A stretch of DNA of 64,000 nucleotides from DYFT01 sp041695085 (GTDB lineage: Bacteria; Bacteroidota; Ignavibacteria; UBA10030): assembly GCA_041695085.1 (NCBI GenBank), contig JBGFRO010000027.1, forward strand, positions 83,049 through 147,048. The letters run 5' to 3'. Shown one piece after another: positions 36,135 to 44,742 of this stretch (the stretch's first letter is position 1; each line of letters opens with the position of its first letter). A model generated the notes under the pieces. It did not search any database and was not told the DNA's origin. It saw nothing but the letters and a program-made list of their open reading frames with translations. A program made the translations under genes and the position numbers.

Positions 36135-38819
36135 TTACTTCACCAACTCCCCCACCGCAATTGCGCCCCCCATCTGCGGCGGTAATTGCGCTTCGCTCTT
36201 TACCGTCACCCGGTCATCCTTCCGAATCCATAACTTCGTCCAGCCGCTCTCCTCATCCACCGGCTTCAATTCCACCTTGTAGGCTTCGAACGTACCGGCA
36301 GGCACCGTGACCTTTTCCACTCCCGTGACTTTAACGCTCATCTTCTTCACTTTGCCCTGCATGACATTGAGAACGTCGTACGTGCCGGAATAACCTTCGG
36401 TGAGCGGAAGCGAGCAGATAGCGAGTTCCGCACCGGCCCCTTCGGAGAGCGTCGGGCCGCTCAATTTCGTGTTGATCGGCATCTCTTGTGGACCTGCCAG
36501 AATCTTTCCCTGCACGACATCTTTCTTGAACTCCATTTGAATGGTCGCCATACCCTGTGCAGCAGAACGCCGCACTGGCAGCAACGTTGCGGCGTCGAGA
36601 TCGAGTGTATCGGAAGCGTTCCCCATCATACCGGAAGCATTTTCGACCAACCTCCAGACCTTTCTCCCCCCCACTTCCACCATCGAGAGTGTGCGGGTGG
36701 TGTTCATCGTCACGTCACGCCCCATCATATTGACCTTTGTCGTGTACTGGTAGGTCGCCGGTTTCAACTTCGATCCGTCGAACGACGAAGAGACATCCGC
36801 CCCCGCGGCGCTCGGCGGTTTCGGCATGGTGACGGTGTTGATATCGACCGTAATGGCTTCAAGTTTCTTCTTGATGTCATCCGGCATCGACTCTTGATAG
36901 CGGCCGCCAAGATGTTTGGCAAGAAATTTCTCTTTCGCCGCATAGAACGCAATGCGATTCTCCCTGTTTGCAAAGCCGTGACCTTCATCGGGAGCGACGA
37001 GGTACTCCACAGGCCGCCCTAACTCGCGAAGCGCGACGACGATCTGATCGGACTCCGATTTCTTCACCCGCGGATCGTTGGCTCCCTGCACGACCAAGAG
37101 CGGCGCCTTGATGTTCTTGGCGGAATTGAGCGGCGACTGCTGCTCTAACATCTTCAACTCTTCCGGCTTCTCCATATCACCCACCCGCACAGCGAACATT
37201 TTCTTCACCGGCGCCCAGTACGGCGGTATCGAATTCAACAACGTGATGATGTTCGAGGGACCGACAAACGAAACGCCGCACGCGTACAGATCGGGCGTGA
37301 AGGCAAGACCGGCGAGCGTGGCATACCCTCCGTACGAGCCGCCATAAATGGCTACCCGCTTCGGGTCTGCGACACCTTCTTTGATGACATACTGCACACC
37401 GTCGCTGATGTCATGCTGCATGAATCCGGTTCCCCACTGCTTGTTCCCTGCGTTCAGGAACTTTTTCCCGTAGCCGGTTGATCCCCGGAAATTGGGGACC
37501 AGCACCGCGTACCCCCGATTGGCGAGGAACTGTACTTCGGGATTGTAGCCCCACGAAACGCGCGCCCAAGGACCACCATGAATGAGCATGACGGTCGGGA
37601 GGTTCTTTGCAGGAACACCTTTAGGAACGGCAAGGTACGCGGGAATCGTCATTCCATCACGCGCCTTGTAGCGGACAGGCTTCAAGGGGACGAGATGTTC
37701 TGTCGGAAGGTTCGGTCGGGATCGATAGAGCAGTTCGGCTTTTCCCGTCCGGCGATCGAAAATATAACGGGAGCCGGGATCAACGTCTCTCGAAACGGCA
37801 ACCATCCATACCTGTTCGTCTTCCGTCCATCCCGTAATCGAAATCTCGCCGTCCGGAACCGCTTTCTTCAAGCGCTCGAAGTCTTCACCAAACTTCTTGT
37901 TTTTGGGATAGAATCGAACTCGATCGCCAACATAGTAGGTAGCAAGCAGTTCGTTCGTGAGGTCTGAAAAAATGGCCCCTGCAAAATCGACCTCGTTCAG
38001 GGGATCTTTATCGACCAACGTTGTCTTGCCCGAGACGAGATCGAACAACTCCAACTGAACTTTGTCGAGCTGCGCGCCTTTGTTCGTCAGAAGATAGAAC
38101 TTCTTGCCGTCGGGAGTGAACCGGTAGGGGGCGCACGACTCTTCGGCGATCACAGAGTAGATTTGGGTCAGTTTGTCGCCGTCGATACGGAGGATCTCGG
38201 TGCCGCCGTCCGGCATGACGCGAACGCCGAGACGAAGAGTTCCGTCCAGATCGGCTACCCACCCCGCCACGTTCTCGTCGTTTTTGCGGACGAGCGTTCG
38301 TTCCCCGGTGACGATGTTCAGGCGATAGACATCATGGAGATCTGCACGGCGGTCGTTCAGGCCGATGAGGATCTCGTCCGGAGTTTTTTTCGGAACGTTA
38401 ATAATCATCGCCCGGATTTTCTCCATCGGCGTCAGGTCTTTTGACGGCGGCACCGGATCGCCGGTCGCTTGAGGATCGACCGCGTAGATGCGATAGTTCT
38501 CATCTCCCCCTTTGTCCTGCGCATAGAGAATGAACTTGCTGTGGCGCGACCAGAAATAGGCAGTGACGGGTCGGTGTTTGTCGGCCGTCAACGGCCGGGC
38601 CTTGTCAAACGGTTCGTTGATGCCTTTAATCCAGATGTTTCGAACCCCCTCGAACGGTTTGATGAAGGAAATCCACTTGCCATCGGGGGAGATTTCGGCA
38701 CCGGAAATCTCCGGATCGCCGAAGAACAACTCCCGATCGATCAACGGCGGAAGTTGTGCCGAAAGAAGAGAAGCAAAGAATATCATAAGAGATCCAAGAA
38801 AGAGTGCAGTGCGAGCCAT
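36135..38819 (-). CDS. Exported S9 (prolyl oligopeptidase family) peptidase with extra C-terminal domain
   Basis: The 894-residue product starts at ATG 38819 behind AGGAGG and has a signal peptide (FFASLLSAQ). A beta-propeller half (about 25-390) precedes an alpha/beta-hydrolase with Ser in GGSYGGYAT (about 493), Asp in GANDPRVKKSE (about 581) and His in DEGHGF (about 613). Such S9 enzymes cut small peptides in the periplasm. From about residue 650 there is an extra beta-rich domain of roughly 240 residues (VTVPAGTFEAYKVELKPV near its end), which recalls DUF3108-like lipid-binding barrels. This fusion is unusual. Confidence 0.92.
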   Translation of the reverse strand: MARTALFLGSLMIFFASLLSAQLPPLIDRELFFGDPEISGAEISPDGKWISFIKPFEGVRNIWIKGINEPFDKARPLTADKHRPVTAYFWSRHSKFILYAQDKGGDENYRIYAVDPQATGDPVPPSKDLTPMEKIRAMIINVPKKTPDEILIGLNDRRADLHDVYRLNIVTGERTLVRKNDENVAGWVADLDGTLRLGVRVMPDGGTEILRIDGDKLTQIYSVIAEESCAPYRFTPDGKKFYLLTNKGAQLDKVQLELFDLVSGKTTLVDKDPLNEVDFAGAIFSDLTNELLATYYVGDRVRFYPKNKKFGEDFERLKKAVPDGEISITGWTEDEQVWMVAVSRDVDPGSRYIFDRRTGKAELLYRSRPNLPTEHLVPLKPVRYKARDGMTIPAYLAVPKGVPAKNLPTVMLIHGGPWARVSWGYNPEVQFLANRGYAVLVPNFRGSTGYGKKFLNAGNKQWGTGFMQHDISDGVQYVIKEGVADPKRVAIYGGSYGGYATLAGLAFTPDLYACGVSFVGPSNIITLLNSIPPYWAPVKKMFAVRVGDMEKPEELKMLEQQSPLNSAKNIKAPLLVVQGANDPRVKKSESDQIVVALRELGRPVEYLVAPDEGHGFANRENRIAFYAAKEKFLAKHLGGRYQESMPDDIKKKLEAITVDINTVTMPKPPSAAGADVSSSFDGSKLKPATYQYTTKVNMMGRDVTMNTTRTLSMVEVGGRKVWRLVENASGMMGNASDTLDLDAATLLPVRRSAAQGMATIQMEFKKDVVQGKILAGPQEMPINTKLSGPTLSEGAGAELAICSLPLTEGYSGTYDVLNVMQGKVKKMSVKVTGVEKVTVPAGTFEAYKVELKPVDEESGWTKLWIRKDDRVTVKSEAQLPPQMGGAIAVGELVK

Positions 38820-39129
38820 AGATTCCTCCTTCCAGATGAGGTGGTGAGGAAATTGTGGGATTTGAGGGGTCGTAATAAGCAAAAGTTTTTGCATTGATGC
38901 AACGGAACACACGTGTGCGTGCCAGCGATGGATACTACGGATCATCGCCATCAAAGTTGCGACTTCTTCCCATTCTTCTTACTTTCGAGTTATTCTTTTT
39001 CATTCACCTCGTCAACTTGGAGCACCGTGACGCGCATCGTCCTTCTTCTTTCCCCTCGTATCGAATTTGTGGTACCATGCGTTCGAGTATGACTCCCCTT
39101 TTCCTCATCGCAACTCAAAGGAACAATCC
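38820..39129. other. Divergent intergenic region
   Basis: About 310 nt lie between the divergent S9 peptidase and DUF885 genes. It should hold both promoters, but no pair fits the window's promoter pattern well; TTGCAT with CTTATT on the minus strand is the nearest. No repeat or RNA gene is seen. Confidence 0.4.
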
Positions 39130-40437
39130 ATGCGATCCCTCTCACTTCTCCCCCTTTTGTTTCAAATGAGCTTCATGGTGTCCTGTACCGCGCCGCCTCC
39201 CACACCGCAACAGCAGATGAACGACATCGCCGAACGATACGTTAAGCTCGTCCTCGCCGTGGGCGAACACGACGCCGATTACGTCGATGCCTATTACGGA
39301 CCGCCGTCATGGAAGCAGGAAGTAAAGCAGGCGGTACCGACACTCGATACCATCAAAGTCCATGCCGTAGAACTTCTCTCGAGTCTTCAGCAGATCGATC
39401 TCGGTACATTGGAGGAGATCGTTTCGCTCCGGCGCGAATATCTGTCGAAACAATTGAAGGCACTTCTTGCACGAGTGGAATGGTTGGGAGGAAAGCAGTT
39501 CACGTTTGATGAAGAGGCGCTGGCTCTTTATGACGTCGCGCCTCCGATGTACACGGAGGATCATTTCCAGAAAATCCTCGACGAAATAGACAAGCACCTC
39601 CCCGGTACGGGAAAGGTCTCGCGCCGCTACGAGCAGTTTCGAAAGCAGTTCATCATCCCTCCCGACAAGGTCGATACAGTATTCCAGACTGCTCTTGCGG
39701 AAGCGCGCAAACGCACCAAACAATATCTGACGCTACCGGCAAACGAGTCCTTTACACTCGAATACGTCCGCAACAAATCGTGGAGCGGCTATAACTGGTA
39801 CAAAGGAAACAACACAAGTCTCATCCAGATCAATATCGATCTGCCGATTTACATCGATCGTGCAGTCGATCTGGCCGCCCATGAAGGTTATCCGGGTCAC
39901 CACGTCTACAACGTCCTGCTGGAGACCAATCTGATGCGCGGACGAGGGTGGATGGAATTTAGCGTCTATGCACTCTTCAGTCCCCAATCCTTGATTGCCG
40001 AAGGAAGTGCCAACTACGGAATCGACGTCGCATTTCCCGGCAAAGAGCGCCTGAAGTTTGAGCAGGAGGTGCTCTTCCCTCTTGCCGGACTTGATACTTC
40101 GCGTGCGGAATTGTATTACAAAGTGCTCGAGTTGGTTTCCAAGCTGAGTTATGCGGGCAATGAGGCCGCCCGTCGATATCTGGACGGACACATAACGGCC
40201 GACGAAGCTGCCGCCTGGCTGGAGACGTATGCGTTGATGTCGCCTGAACGTGCAAAACAGCGCGTTCGCTTTATCGAACAATATCGAAGCTACGTCATCA
40301 ATTATAACCTCGGTCAGGATCTGGTGAAACGCCATATCGAGTCAAGGGGCGGTACGGCGGACAACCCGGAGAAACGATGGAAGGAGTTTGCACAACTTCT
40401 TTCGTCGCCGCGATTACCCTCAAGTCTGACCAAATAA
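39130..40437 (+). CDS. DUF885-family lipoprotein, probable metallopeptidase
   Basis: The 435-residue product begins with a lipoprotein signal (MSFMVSC). The diagnostic element is HEGYPGHH near residue 255, the putative zinc site of DUF885 proteins. The rest is helical with conserved stretches such as EGSANYGIDVAFP and AGNEAARRYLDG. DUF885 proteins are considered metallopeptidases but few are characterised. ATG 39130 is chosen because it starts the signal peptide. It lies 12 nt ahead of truA. Confidence 0.85.
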   Translation: MRSLSLLPLLFQMSFMVSCTAPPPTPQQQMNDIAERYVKLVLAVGEHDADYVDAYYGPPSWKQEVKQAVPTLDTIKVHAVELLSSLQQIDLGTLEEIVSLRREYLSKQLKALLARVEWLGGKQFTFDEEALALYDVAPPMYTEDHFQKILDEIDKHLPGTGKVSRRYEQFRKQFIIPPDKVDTVFQTALAEARKRTKQYLTLPANESFTLEYVRNKSWSGYNWYKGNNTSLIQINIDLPIYIDRAVDLAAHEGYPGHHVYNVLLETNLMRGRGWMEFSVYALFSPQSLIAEGSANYGIDVAFPGKERLKFEQEVLFPLAGLDTSRAELYYKVLELVSKLSYAGNEAARRYLDGHITADEAAAWLETYALMSPERAKQRVRFIEQYRSYVINYNLGQDLVKRHIESRGGTADNPEKRWKEFAQLLSSPRLPSSLTK

Positions 40438-40449
40438 TTGAGGCGACAC

Positions 40450-41229
40450 ATGCCGCGATTTAAGATGACGATCGAGTATGAAGGGACGCGGTACAGCGGA
40501 TGGCAGGCGCAGAAGAACGCTCGGACAGTTCAGGGGGAACTGTCGAAGGCCATCGGGCTTGTCACGGGCACAACTCAATTCGAATTCCACGCGTCGGGGC
40601 GCACGGATGCCGGCGTCCACGCGCTGCAACAGGTTGCACACCTTGATGTGAAAACCGTTCTTGCGCCGGAGATTCTCCGGATGAAGATGAACGACGAACT
40701 CCCCGCCGACATCAACGTTCTGGAAATCGAGCGAACGTCCCCGACGTTCCATGCAAGGCACGATGCCGTTGCGCGCAGCTACTTATATCAAATCGCACGA
40801 CGACGGACTGCCTTCGGCAAGCGTTACGTGTGGTGGATCAAGGATGCTCTTGACGTGACAGCGATGAAAGGGTTCCTGCCAACCTTCGTCGGCATGAAGA
40901 ACTTCCAATCTTTCACTGCGGACGATCCTGAAGAGAAATCAACAAAGGTATTGGTACAAGAGATGCAGATGATGGAGGCGGGCGACCTCTTGCTTGTAAG
41001 AATGGTGGGTTCCCATTTTCTCTGGAAGATGGTTCGCCAGCTCATCGGCGTGCTGGCGGCAGTTGGACGCGGAGCCGTCGACGCGTCGCAGGTGGAACAA
41101 TGGCTTCGCATTGCATCGGACGAGCCCGCCCGATTCACGGCACCCCCCTCCGGACTCTTTCTCGAACAGGTGTATTATCGAGGCGACCGCCCTCGTCCTC
41201 TACGATCTGTGATCAACATCGGTGGTTGA
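40450..41229 (+). CDS. truA: tRNA pseudouridine synthase A
   Basis: The 259-residue product has the TruA catalytic aspartate in GRTDAGVHALQQVAHLD, plus FHARHDAVARSYLYQI and the C-terminal RMVGSHFLWKMVRQLIG. It modifies uridines 38-40 of the anticodon arm. It lies 12 nt after the DUF885 gene and 1 nt before the next small gene. Confidence 0.97.
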   Translation: MPRFKMTIEYEGTRYSGWQAQKNARTVQGELSKAIGLVTGTTQFEFHASGRTDAGVHALQQVAHLDVKTVLAPEILRMKMNDELPADINVLEIERTSPTFHARHDAVARSYLYQIARRRTAFGKRYVWWIKDALDVTAMKGFLPTFVGMKNFQSFTADDPEEKSTKVLVQEMQMMEAGDLLLVRMVGSHFLWKMVRQLIGVLAAVGRGAVDASQVEQWLRIASDEPARFTAPPSGLFLEQVYYRGDRPRPLRSVINIGG

Positions 41230-41230
41230 T

Positions 41231-41473
41231 ATGCAGGACATCTTGCTGCTCGTCCTTGTGATCGGAGTACTGTACATCGGAGCGAGATTGGTCTCGAAGA
41301 TCCGGGAAATGGCTCATTGGAACGATGAGGGGGATAGCGAGAAAGCCGAATCCGCCTTGCAGCCAACAGAGTTGAAATCGCTCACGCTCGAATCGGATCA
41401 TCTCGATGATATCTCAAAGCTGGACATCGATTCGCGCGAAACGGGAGAGAAAAAGAACGGGCCTCCGGGATAG
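41231..41473 (+). CDS. Small single-pass membrane protein
   Basis: The 80-residue product has one membrane segment at the N-terminus (QDILLLVLVIGVLYIGARLV) and an acidic, polar tail (about 55 residues). No family is recognised. ATG 41231 starts 1 nt after the truA stop. Its short length and lack of motif leave the call uncertain, but the membrane segment and spacing favour a real gene. Confidence 0.55.
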   Translation: MQDILLLVLVIGVLYIGARLVSKIREMAHWNDEGDSEKAESALQPTELKSLTLESDHLDDISKLDIDSRETGEKKNGPPG

Positions 41474-41533
41474 ATTCGCTCGCTCTCCACCACTTCATCT
41501 TGGAACGTAGCACCGACTCCGGTTGCGCTCCGC

Positions 41534-42424
41534 CTACCCGTACGATTCCCGTTTGATGCGCTGATCGGGAATTCCCATCTCTTTTAAGCTTGTCAGAACC
41601 GATTCAAGAAATCTCGGCTGAGGTTCGGTGCCTTTCGCCTTCGCGGCCTGACGGTCGTAAACTGAAATCGCCGGACCGCACACATAGAAGAGACAACCGG
41701 AGCCGTCCGGAATCACACTTCGGAGAAGTGATGTTGTGACTCTACCCTGGTGTACGTTGTTTCCGTGACTCGCCGCTTGAGGCTCCCGCGTCAGTGCGTG
41801 GATGACTCTGAGTCGGTCCGGATGCCTCGCCTCCAATTCCGCCAGCTCGCGACGGAAGATCACATCGCTCCACGTCTTGTTCGAGTAGATAAAGGTGTGC
41901 CGGAGCTTCGGATGGTGAAGGAGAGCATGTTTGAGGATCGCGAAGTTCGGTACGCTTCCCGAGCCGGCACAGATATGTATAAGATGATCGGTGATGTCTT
42001 CCACGTTCTCGGGCAAGGTGTATGGTCCAGTAAACCCCGTAACGATAAGCTTCATCCCGCGCACTGTACGCTTCACTAACAGCGGAGAGAGCAGCGGTGG
42101 ATAGAGTGTTTGACCGGAGATGTAACGCTCTTCTTTGACGGTGATGGCAAGATATCGCTCATGCGGTGCGGAAGACATCGAATACGCCCTGGGCGCTTCC
42201 CTTTTGCCTTTGATGTCTTCAAAGTAAGCGATGAACCGCTCGAGCGCTTCGAATTGATGTGGATCGATCGTCAGAAAATGACCGGCCCGATATTCGAGAT
42301 GATCGTTGCCGGTGAAAAGTACCAGCGTTGTTGTGTCCGGCGTTTCTACGATCGCCTCCGCGACCATCACCTCCATTTCTTTAATTCGTTTCCGTCCCGG
42401 TTGATGAATAGGGGCTTCGCTCAT
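41534..42424 (-). CDS. FNR-type FAD/NAD(P)-binding oxidoreductase
   Basis: The 296-residue product has the FAD signature RAYSMSSAP, the NAD(P) motif CAGSGSVPNFAIL and the late YVCGPAI element of the ferredoxin-reductase superfamily. It lacks the Cys set of a plant-type 2Fe-2S domain, so electrons must leave to a separate partner or directly to a substrate. It resembles the reductase parts of phenylacetate or phenol oxygenases and flavohaemoglobin. ATG 42424 is preferred over far-upstream starts, and a promoter pair lies upstream. Confidence 0.85.
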   Translation of the reverse strand: MSEAPIHQPGRKRIKEMEVMVAEAIVETPDTTTLVLFTGNDHLEYRAGHFLTIDPHQFEALERFIAYFEDIKGKREAPRAYSMSSAPHERYLAITVKEERYISGQTLYPPLLSPLLVKRTVRGMKLIVTGFTGPYTLPENVEDITDHLIHICAGSGSVPNFAILKHALLHHPKLRHTFIYSNKTWSDVIFRRELAELEARHPDRLRVIHALTREPQAASHGNNVHQGRVTTSLLRSVIPDGSGCLFYVCGPAISVYDRQAAKAKGTEPQPRFLESVLTSLKEMGIPDQRIKRESYG

Positions 42425-42490
42425 CGGTTGAAAACTCCTGTGGTGTCCCGGAGTGTACTGTTCGTCAATTGTTTGGATACAATCGGCATC

Positions 42491-42519
42491 AGTATATGAT
42501 AAATCGAAGCCGAGTGCAA
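42491..42519 (-). promoter_or_regulatory. Putative promoter for the FNR-type reductase
   Basis: On the minus strand TTGCAC, 17 nt, TATACT, about 65 nt before the ATG. Confidence 0.5.
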
Positions 42520-42633
42520 GTCCGCATGCCGGTCGATGGATTGCATCACCTGTCAAAGTATGCAAACACCACAAGTGGACATGCTTTCTGCTCTGAAAGA
42601 TTTCACACTACGGGACATTGTACCTTCCATCGC

Positions 42634-42661
42634 TTGTAACTCTTCCTTTTTCTGCTATATT
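42634..42661 (+). promoter_or_regulatory. Putative promoter for deoC
   Basis: TTGTAA (42634-42639), a 16-nt spacer and TATATT (42656-42661) followed by GG. It is 25 nt ahead of the ATG at 42687. Confidence 0.45.
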
Positions 42662-42686
42662 GGAACTCGAATTTGGGCCTGCAACG

Positions 42687-43553
42687 ATGGATAGACGACT
42701 CATCCTCCAGCTTATCGACGAAGTTCTCAGAGAGACGAACGCCCGGACGTGCTGTCGCGACGGTGTGTGCACCGATCATTTGTGCGTTGTACACAACAAG
42801 GAAGGGGTGGAAAATATCGTTCGAAGCGGAGCAGACCGCATCAGCGCGGGCGTTGGCGTCGGCGAATCGGGTTTCGACACTTCGCTTGCAAGGATGATCG
42901 ATCACACACTCCTGAAACCGGACGCAACACGTCAACAGATTGAACAACTCTGTCAGGAAGCCAAACAGTACGGCTTTGCCAGCGTGTGTGTCAATCCGAG
43001 CTATGTGAAGCTCTGCGCCGAGCGATTGAGGGATTCGAGCGTGAAAGTGTGTACGGTCATCGGTTTTCCGCTCGGTGCCACAACCACATCGACGAAAGTA
43101 CACGAGACCGAGCAAGCGATTCGTGACGGAGCCCGGGAGATTGATATGGTGATGAACGTCGGAATGTTGAAATCGGGAGAATACGCATACGTTGAGAACG
43201 ACATCCGCGCCGTGGTTGCCGTCGCCCATCGGCATGGCGTTCTGGTAAAGGTCATTCTTGAAACGGGCTTATTGACGGACGAAGAGAAGGTGAAGGCGTG
43301 CGTGCTTGCAAAACGAGCGGGGGCTGATTTCGTCAAGACTTCCACGGGATTCTCGAAGGGGGGTGCAACTGTGGGGGACATCGCGTTGATGAGAAAAGTT
43401 GTTGGCTCCGCGCTGGGCGTCAAAGCCTCCGGCGGCGTGCGCTCACAGGAAGAGGCACGCGCGCTTGTTGCAAGCGGCGCGGATCGCATCGGAGCAAGCG
43501 CCAGCATCAAGATCGTGACAGGTGAAAAAGAACCGATCCCTTCCGCCTATTGA
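42687..43553 (+). CDS. deoC: Deoxyribose-phosphate aldolase with Cys-rich N-terminal extension
   Basis: The 288-residue product contains the DERA core from about residue 69 (MIDHTLLKPDAT), the Schiff-base lysine in DFVKTSTGFSKGGAT and the second lysine in GVKASGGVRSQEEA. DeoC splits deoxyribose 5-phosphate to glyceraldehyde 3-phosphate and acetaldehyde. The first 65 or so residues are extra; they include Cys22, Cys23, Cys28 and Cys33 and a VRSGADRISAG stretch, so they may bind metal or mediate contacts. The stop is 10 nt before the next gene's ATG. Confidence 0.95.
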   Translation: MDRRLILQLIDEVLRETNARTCCRDGVCTDHLCVVHNKEGVENIVRSGADRISAGVGVGESGFDTSLARMIDHTLLKPDATRQQIEQLCQEAKQYGFASVCVNPSYVKLCAERLRDSSVKVCTVIGFPLGATTTSTKVHETEQAIRDGAREIDMVMNVGMLKSGEYAYVENDIRAVVAVAHRHGVLVKVILETGLLTDEEKVKACVLAKRAGADFVKTSTGFSKGGATVGDIALMRKVVGSALGVKASGGVRSQEEARALVASGADRIGASASIKIVTGEKEPIPSAY

Positions 43554-43563
43554 GCGCCTCGAA

Positions 43564-44076
43564 ATGAGCTTCCGTGTATTGCTCTCCCTTCCCCTGTTCC
43601 TGACCCCTCTGTGGTGGTGGGGCTGCGGCGTGTCCGAAGAGACAGGCGTCGGAAAGGTCAGCACCCCGGTCCATCCGACACCTCTCGCAGCTCAAGATTC
43701 GCTGCGACTCGATTCCCTGAGAGTCAAACGAGGCGGCTTCACTTCAGAGGCAGATACCGTTACCGCTGCAGTCGTGAAAACAACGAAGCGTACACCTCGC
43801 GTCATCAAGCCGATCATCCGTCCTGAACATCCGGCTTATACGGTTCAGATTGGAGCGTTTGCACGAACGATGTACGCCCTGCAGTCTCAGAAAATCGCCA
43901 AGGAACGCTTTCCCGACCTTCCCATCTTCAACTACTTTGAACCGTTCGACAAGCTCTATCGTGTGCGCGTGGGGAAATTCGACACACGCGCTCAGGCAGA
44001 TTCCCTCCGAAAAGTCATGATGAAAAGCTTCCCCGAGGATTACGCAGAGTCGTGGGTCAACTACATCGCAAAATAA
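43564..44076 (+). CDS. SPOR-domain lipoprotein 1
   Basis: The 170-residue product has a lipoprotein-type signal (WWWGC, Cys20). A linker rich in Lys/Arg/Pro leads to a SPOR domain in the last 80 residues (YTVQIGAFA...YRVRVGKFDTRAQAD). SPOR domains bind denuded glycan strands of septal peptidoglycan. ATG 43564 follows deoC by 10 nt. The 3' end overlaps the next gene by 25 nt. Confidence 0.82.
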   Translation: MSFRVLLSLPLFLTPLWWWGCGVSEETGVGKVSTPVHPTPLAAQDSLRLDSLRVKRGGFTSEADTVTAAVVKTTKRTPRVIKPIIRPEHPAYTVQIGAFARTMYALQSQKIAKERFPDLPIFNYFEPFDKLYRVRVGKFDTRAQADSLRKVMMKSFPEDYAESWVNYIAK

Positions 44077-44606
44077 TCACGTTAGCATTGGGATTCTTTA
44101 GTGGTTGGATCGTGACGGGATGTGGACCGACTCGCGAGGTGCAGACAACGACCGATAAACGAGCCAACACCACATCGACCGAAGCCCGCTCACCCCTTGC
44201 CCCCTACGAGGCAGGCTTCGATCCGGCAGAATACGATGAACCTGTCGCGGAGGTGCTTCGTTCACATGCCGACCGGAGAAAACTGTATGAAGCGGAATCG
44301 GAACGGGACAGCGTTCTTGTTCAGATCGAGTATCTGCAAGGATTTCGCATCCAGCTTTTTGCAAGCAGCAGTATTGACGAGGCAAATGCGATGAAGGCGA
44401 CGGCATCGCAGATCTTTTCGGAGGACTCGGTGTACGTCGTCTTCGACCCCCCGGTCTACAAAGTGCGCGTTGGCGATTTCCTGACTCGCGTGGAAGCGAG
44501 CAGGAAGCTCCCCTCGTTCGTCGAAAAGGGATTTCCGGACGCGTGGGTTGTGAACGATCGAATCATCCGGCGAAAACTGGTTCGAACGCGACCCGAAGTA
44601 CGGTAA
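44052..44606 (+). CDS. SPOR-domain lipoprotein 2
   Basis: The 184-residue product has a signal ending in WIVTGC (Cys24) and a C-terminal SPOR-like domain (FRIQLFASSSIDEANA ... YKVRVGDFLTRVEASRKL). GTG 44052 overlaps the upstream gene by 25 nt, so translation is probably coupled; a TTG at 44082 would shorten it too much for a full signal. It pairs with the preceding protein and probably also acts on septal or lateral peptidoglycan. Confidence 0.75.
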   Translation: MGQLHRKIITLALGFFSGWIVTGCGPTREVQTTTDKRANTTSTEARSPLAPYEAGFDPAEYDEPVAEVLRSHADRRKLYEAESERDSVLVQIEYLQGFRIQLFASSSIDEANAMKATASQIFSEDSVYVVFDPPVYKVRVGDFLTRVEASRKLPSFVEKGFPDAWVVNDRIIRRKLVRTRPEVR

Positions 44607-44647
44607 ACGCGCCTCCTCGAACGGCGTGCCGCTCTTCTTGAAGTGAA

Positions 44648-44680
44648 AAGCCCGCACTCTTCTCTGCGGGCTTCTTTTTT
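44648..44680. terminator. Bidirectional intrinsic terminator
   Basis: AAGCCCGCA (44648-44656) pairs with TGCGGGCTT (44665-44673), followed by a T run on the plus strand (CTTTTTT). The minus strand also has TTTT after the stem. It lies between the convergent SPOR and acyl-CoA synthetase genes and should end both transcripts. Confidence 0.88.
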
Positions 44681-44742
44681 GAGAAGCGTCGGTGTCGGTT
44701 AGCCGTTTGATTCGCCTCTCCGGAGAGACGTCCACGCTCAAC

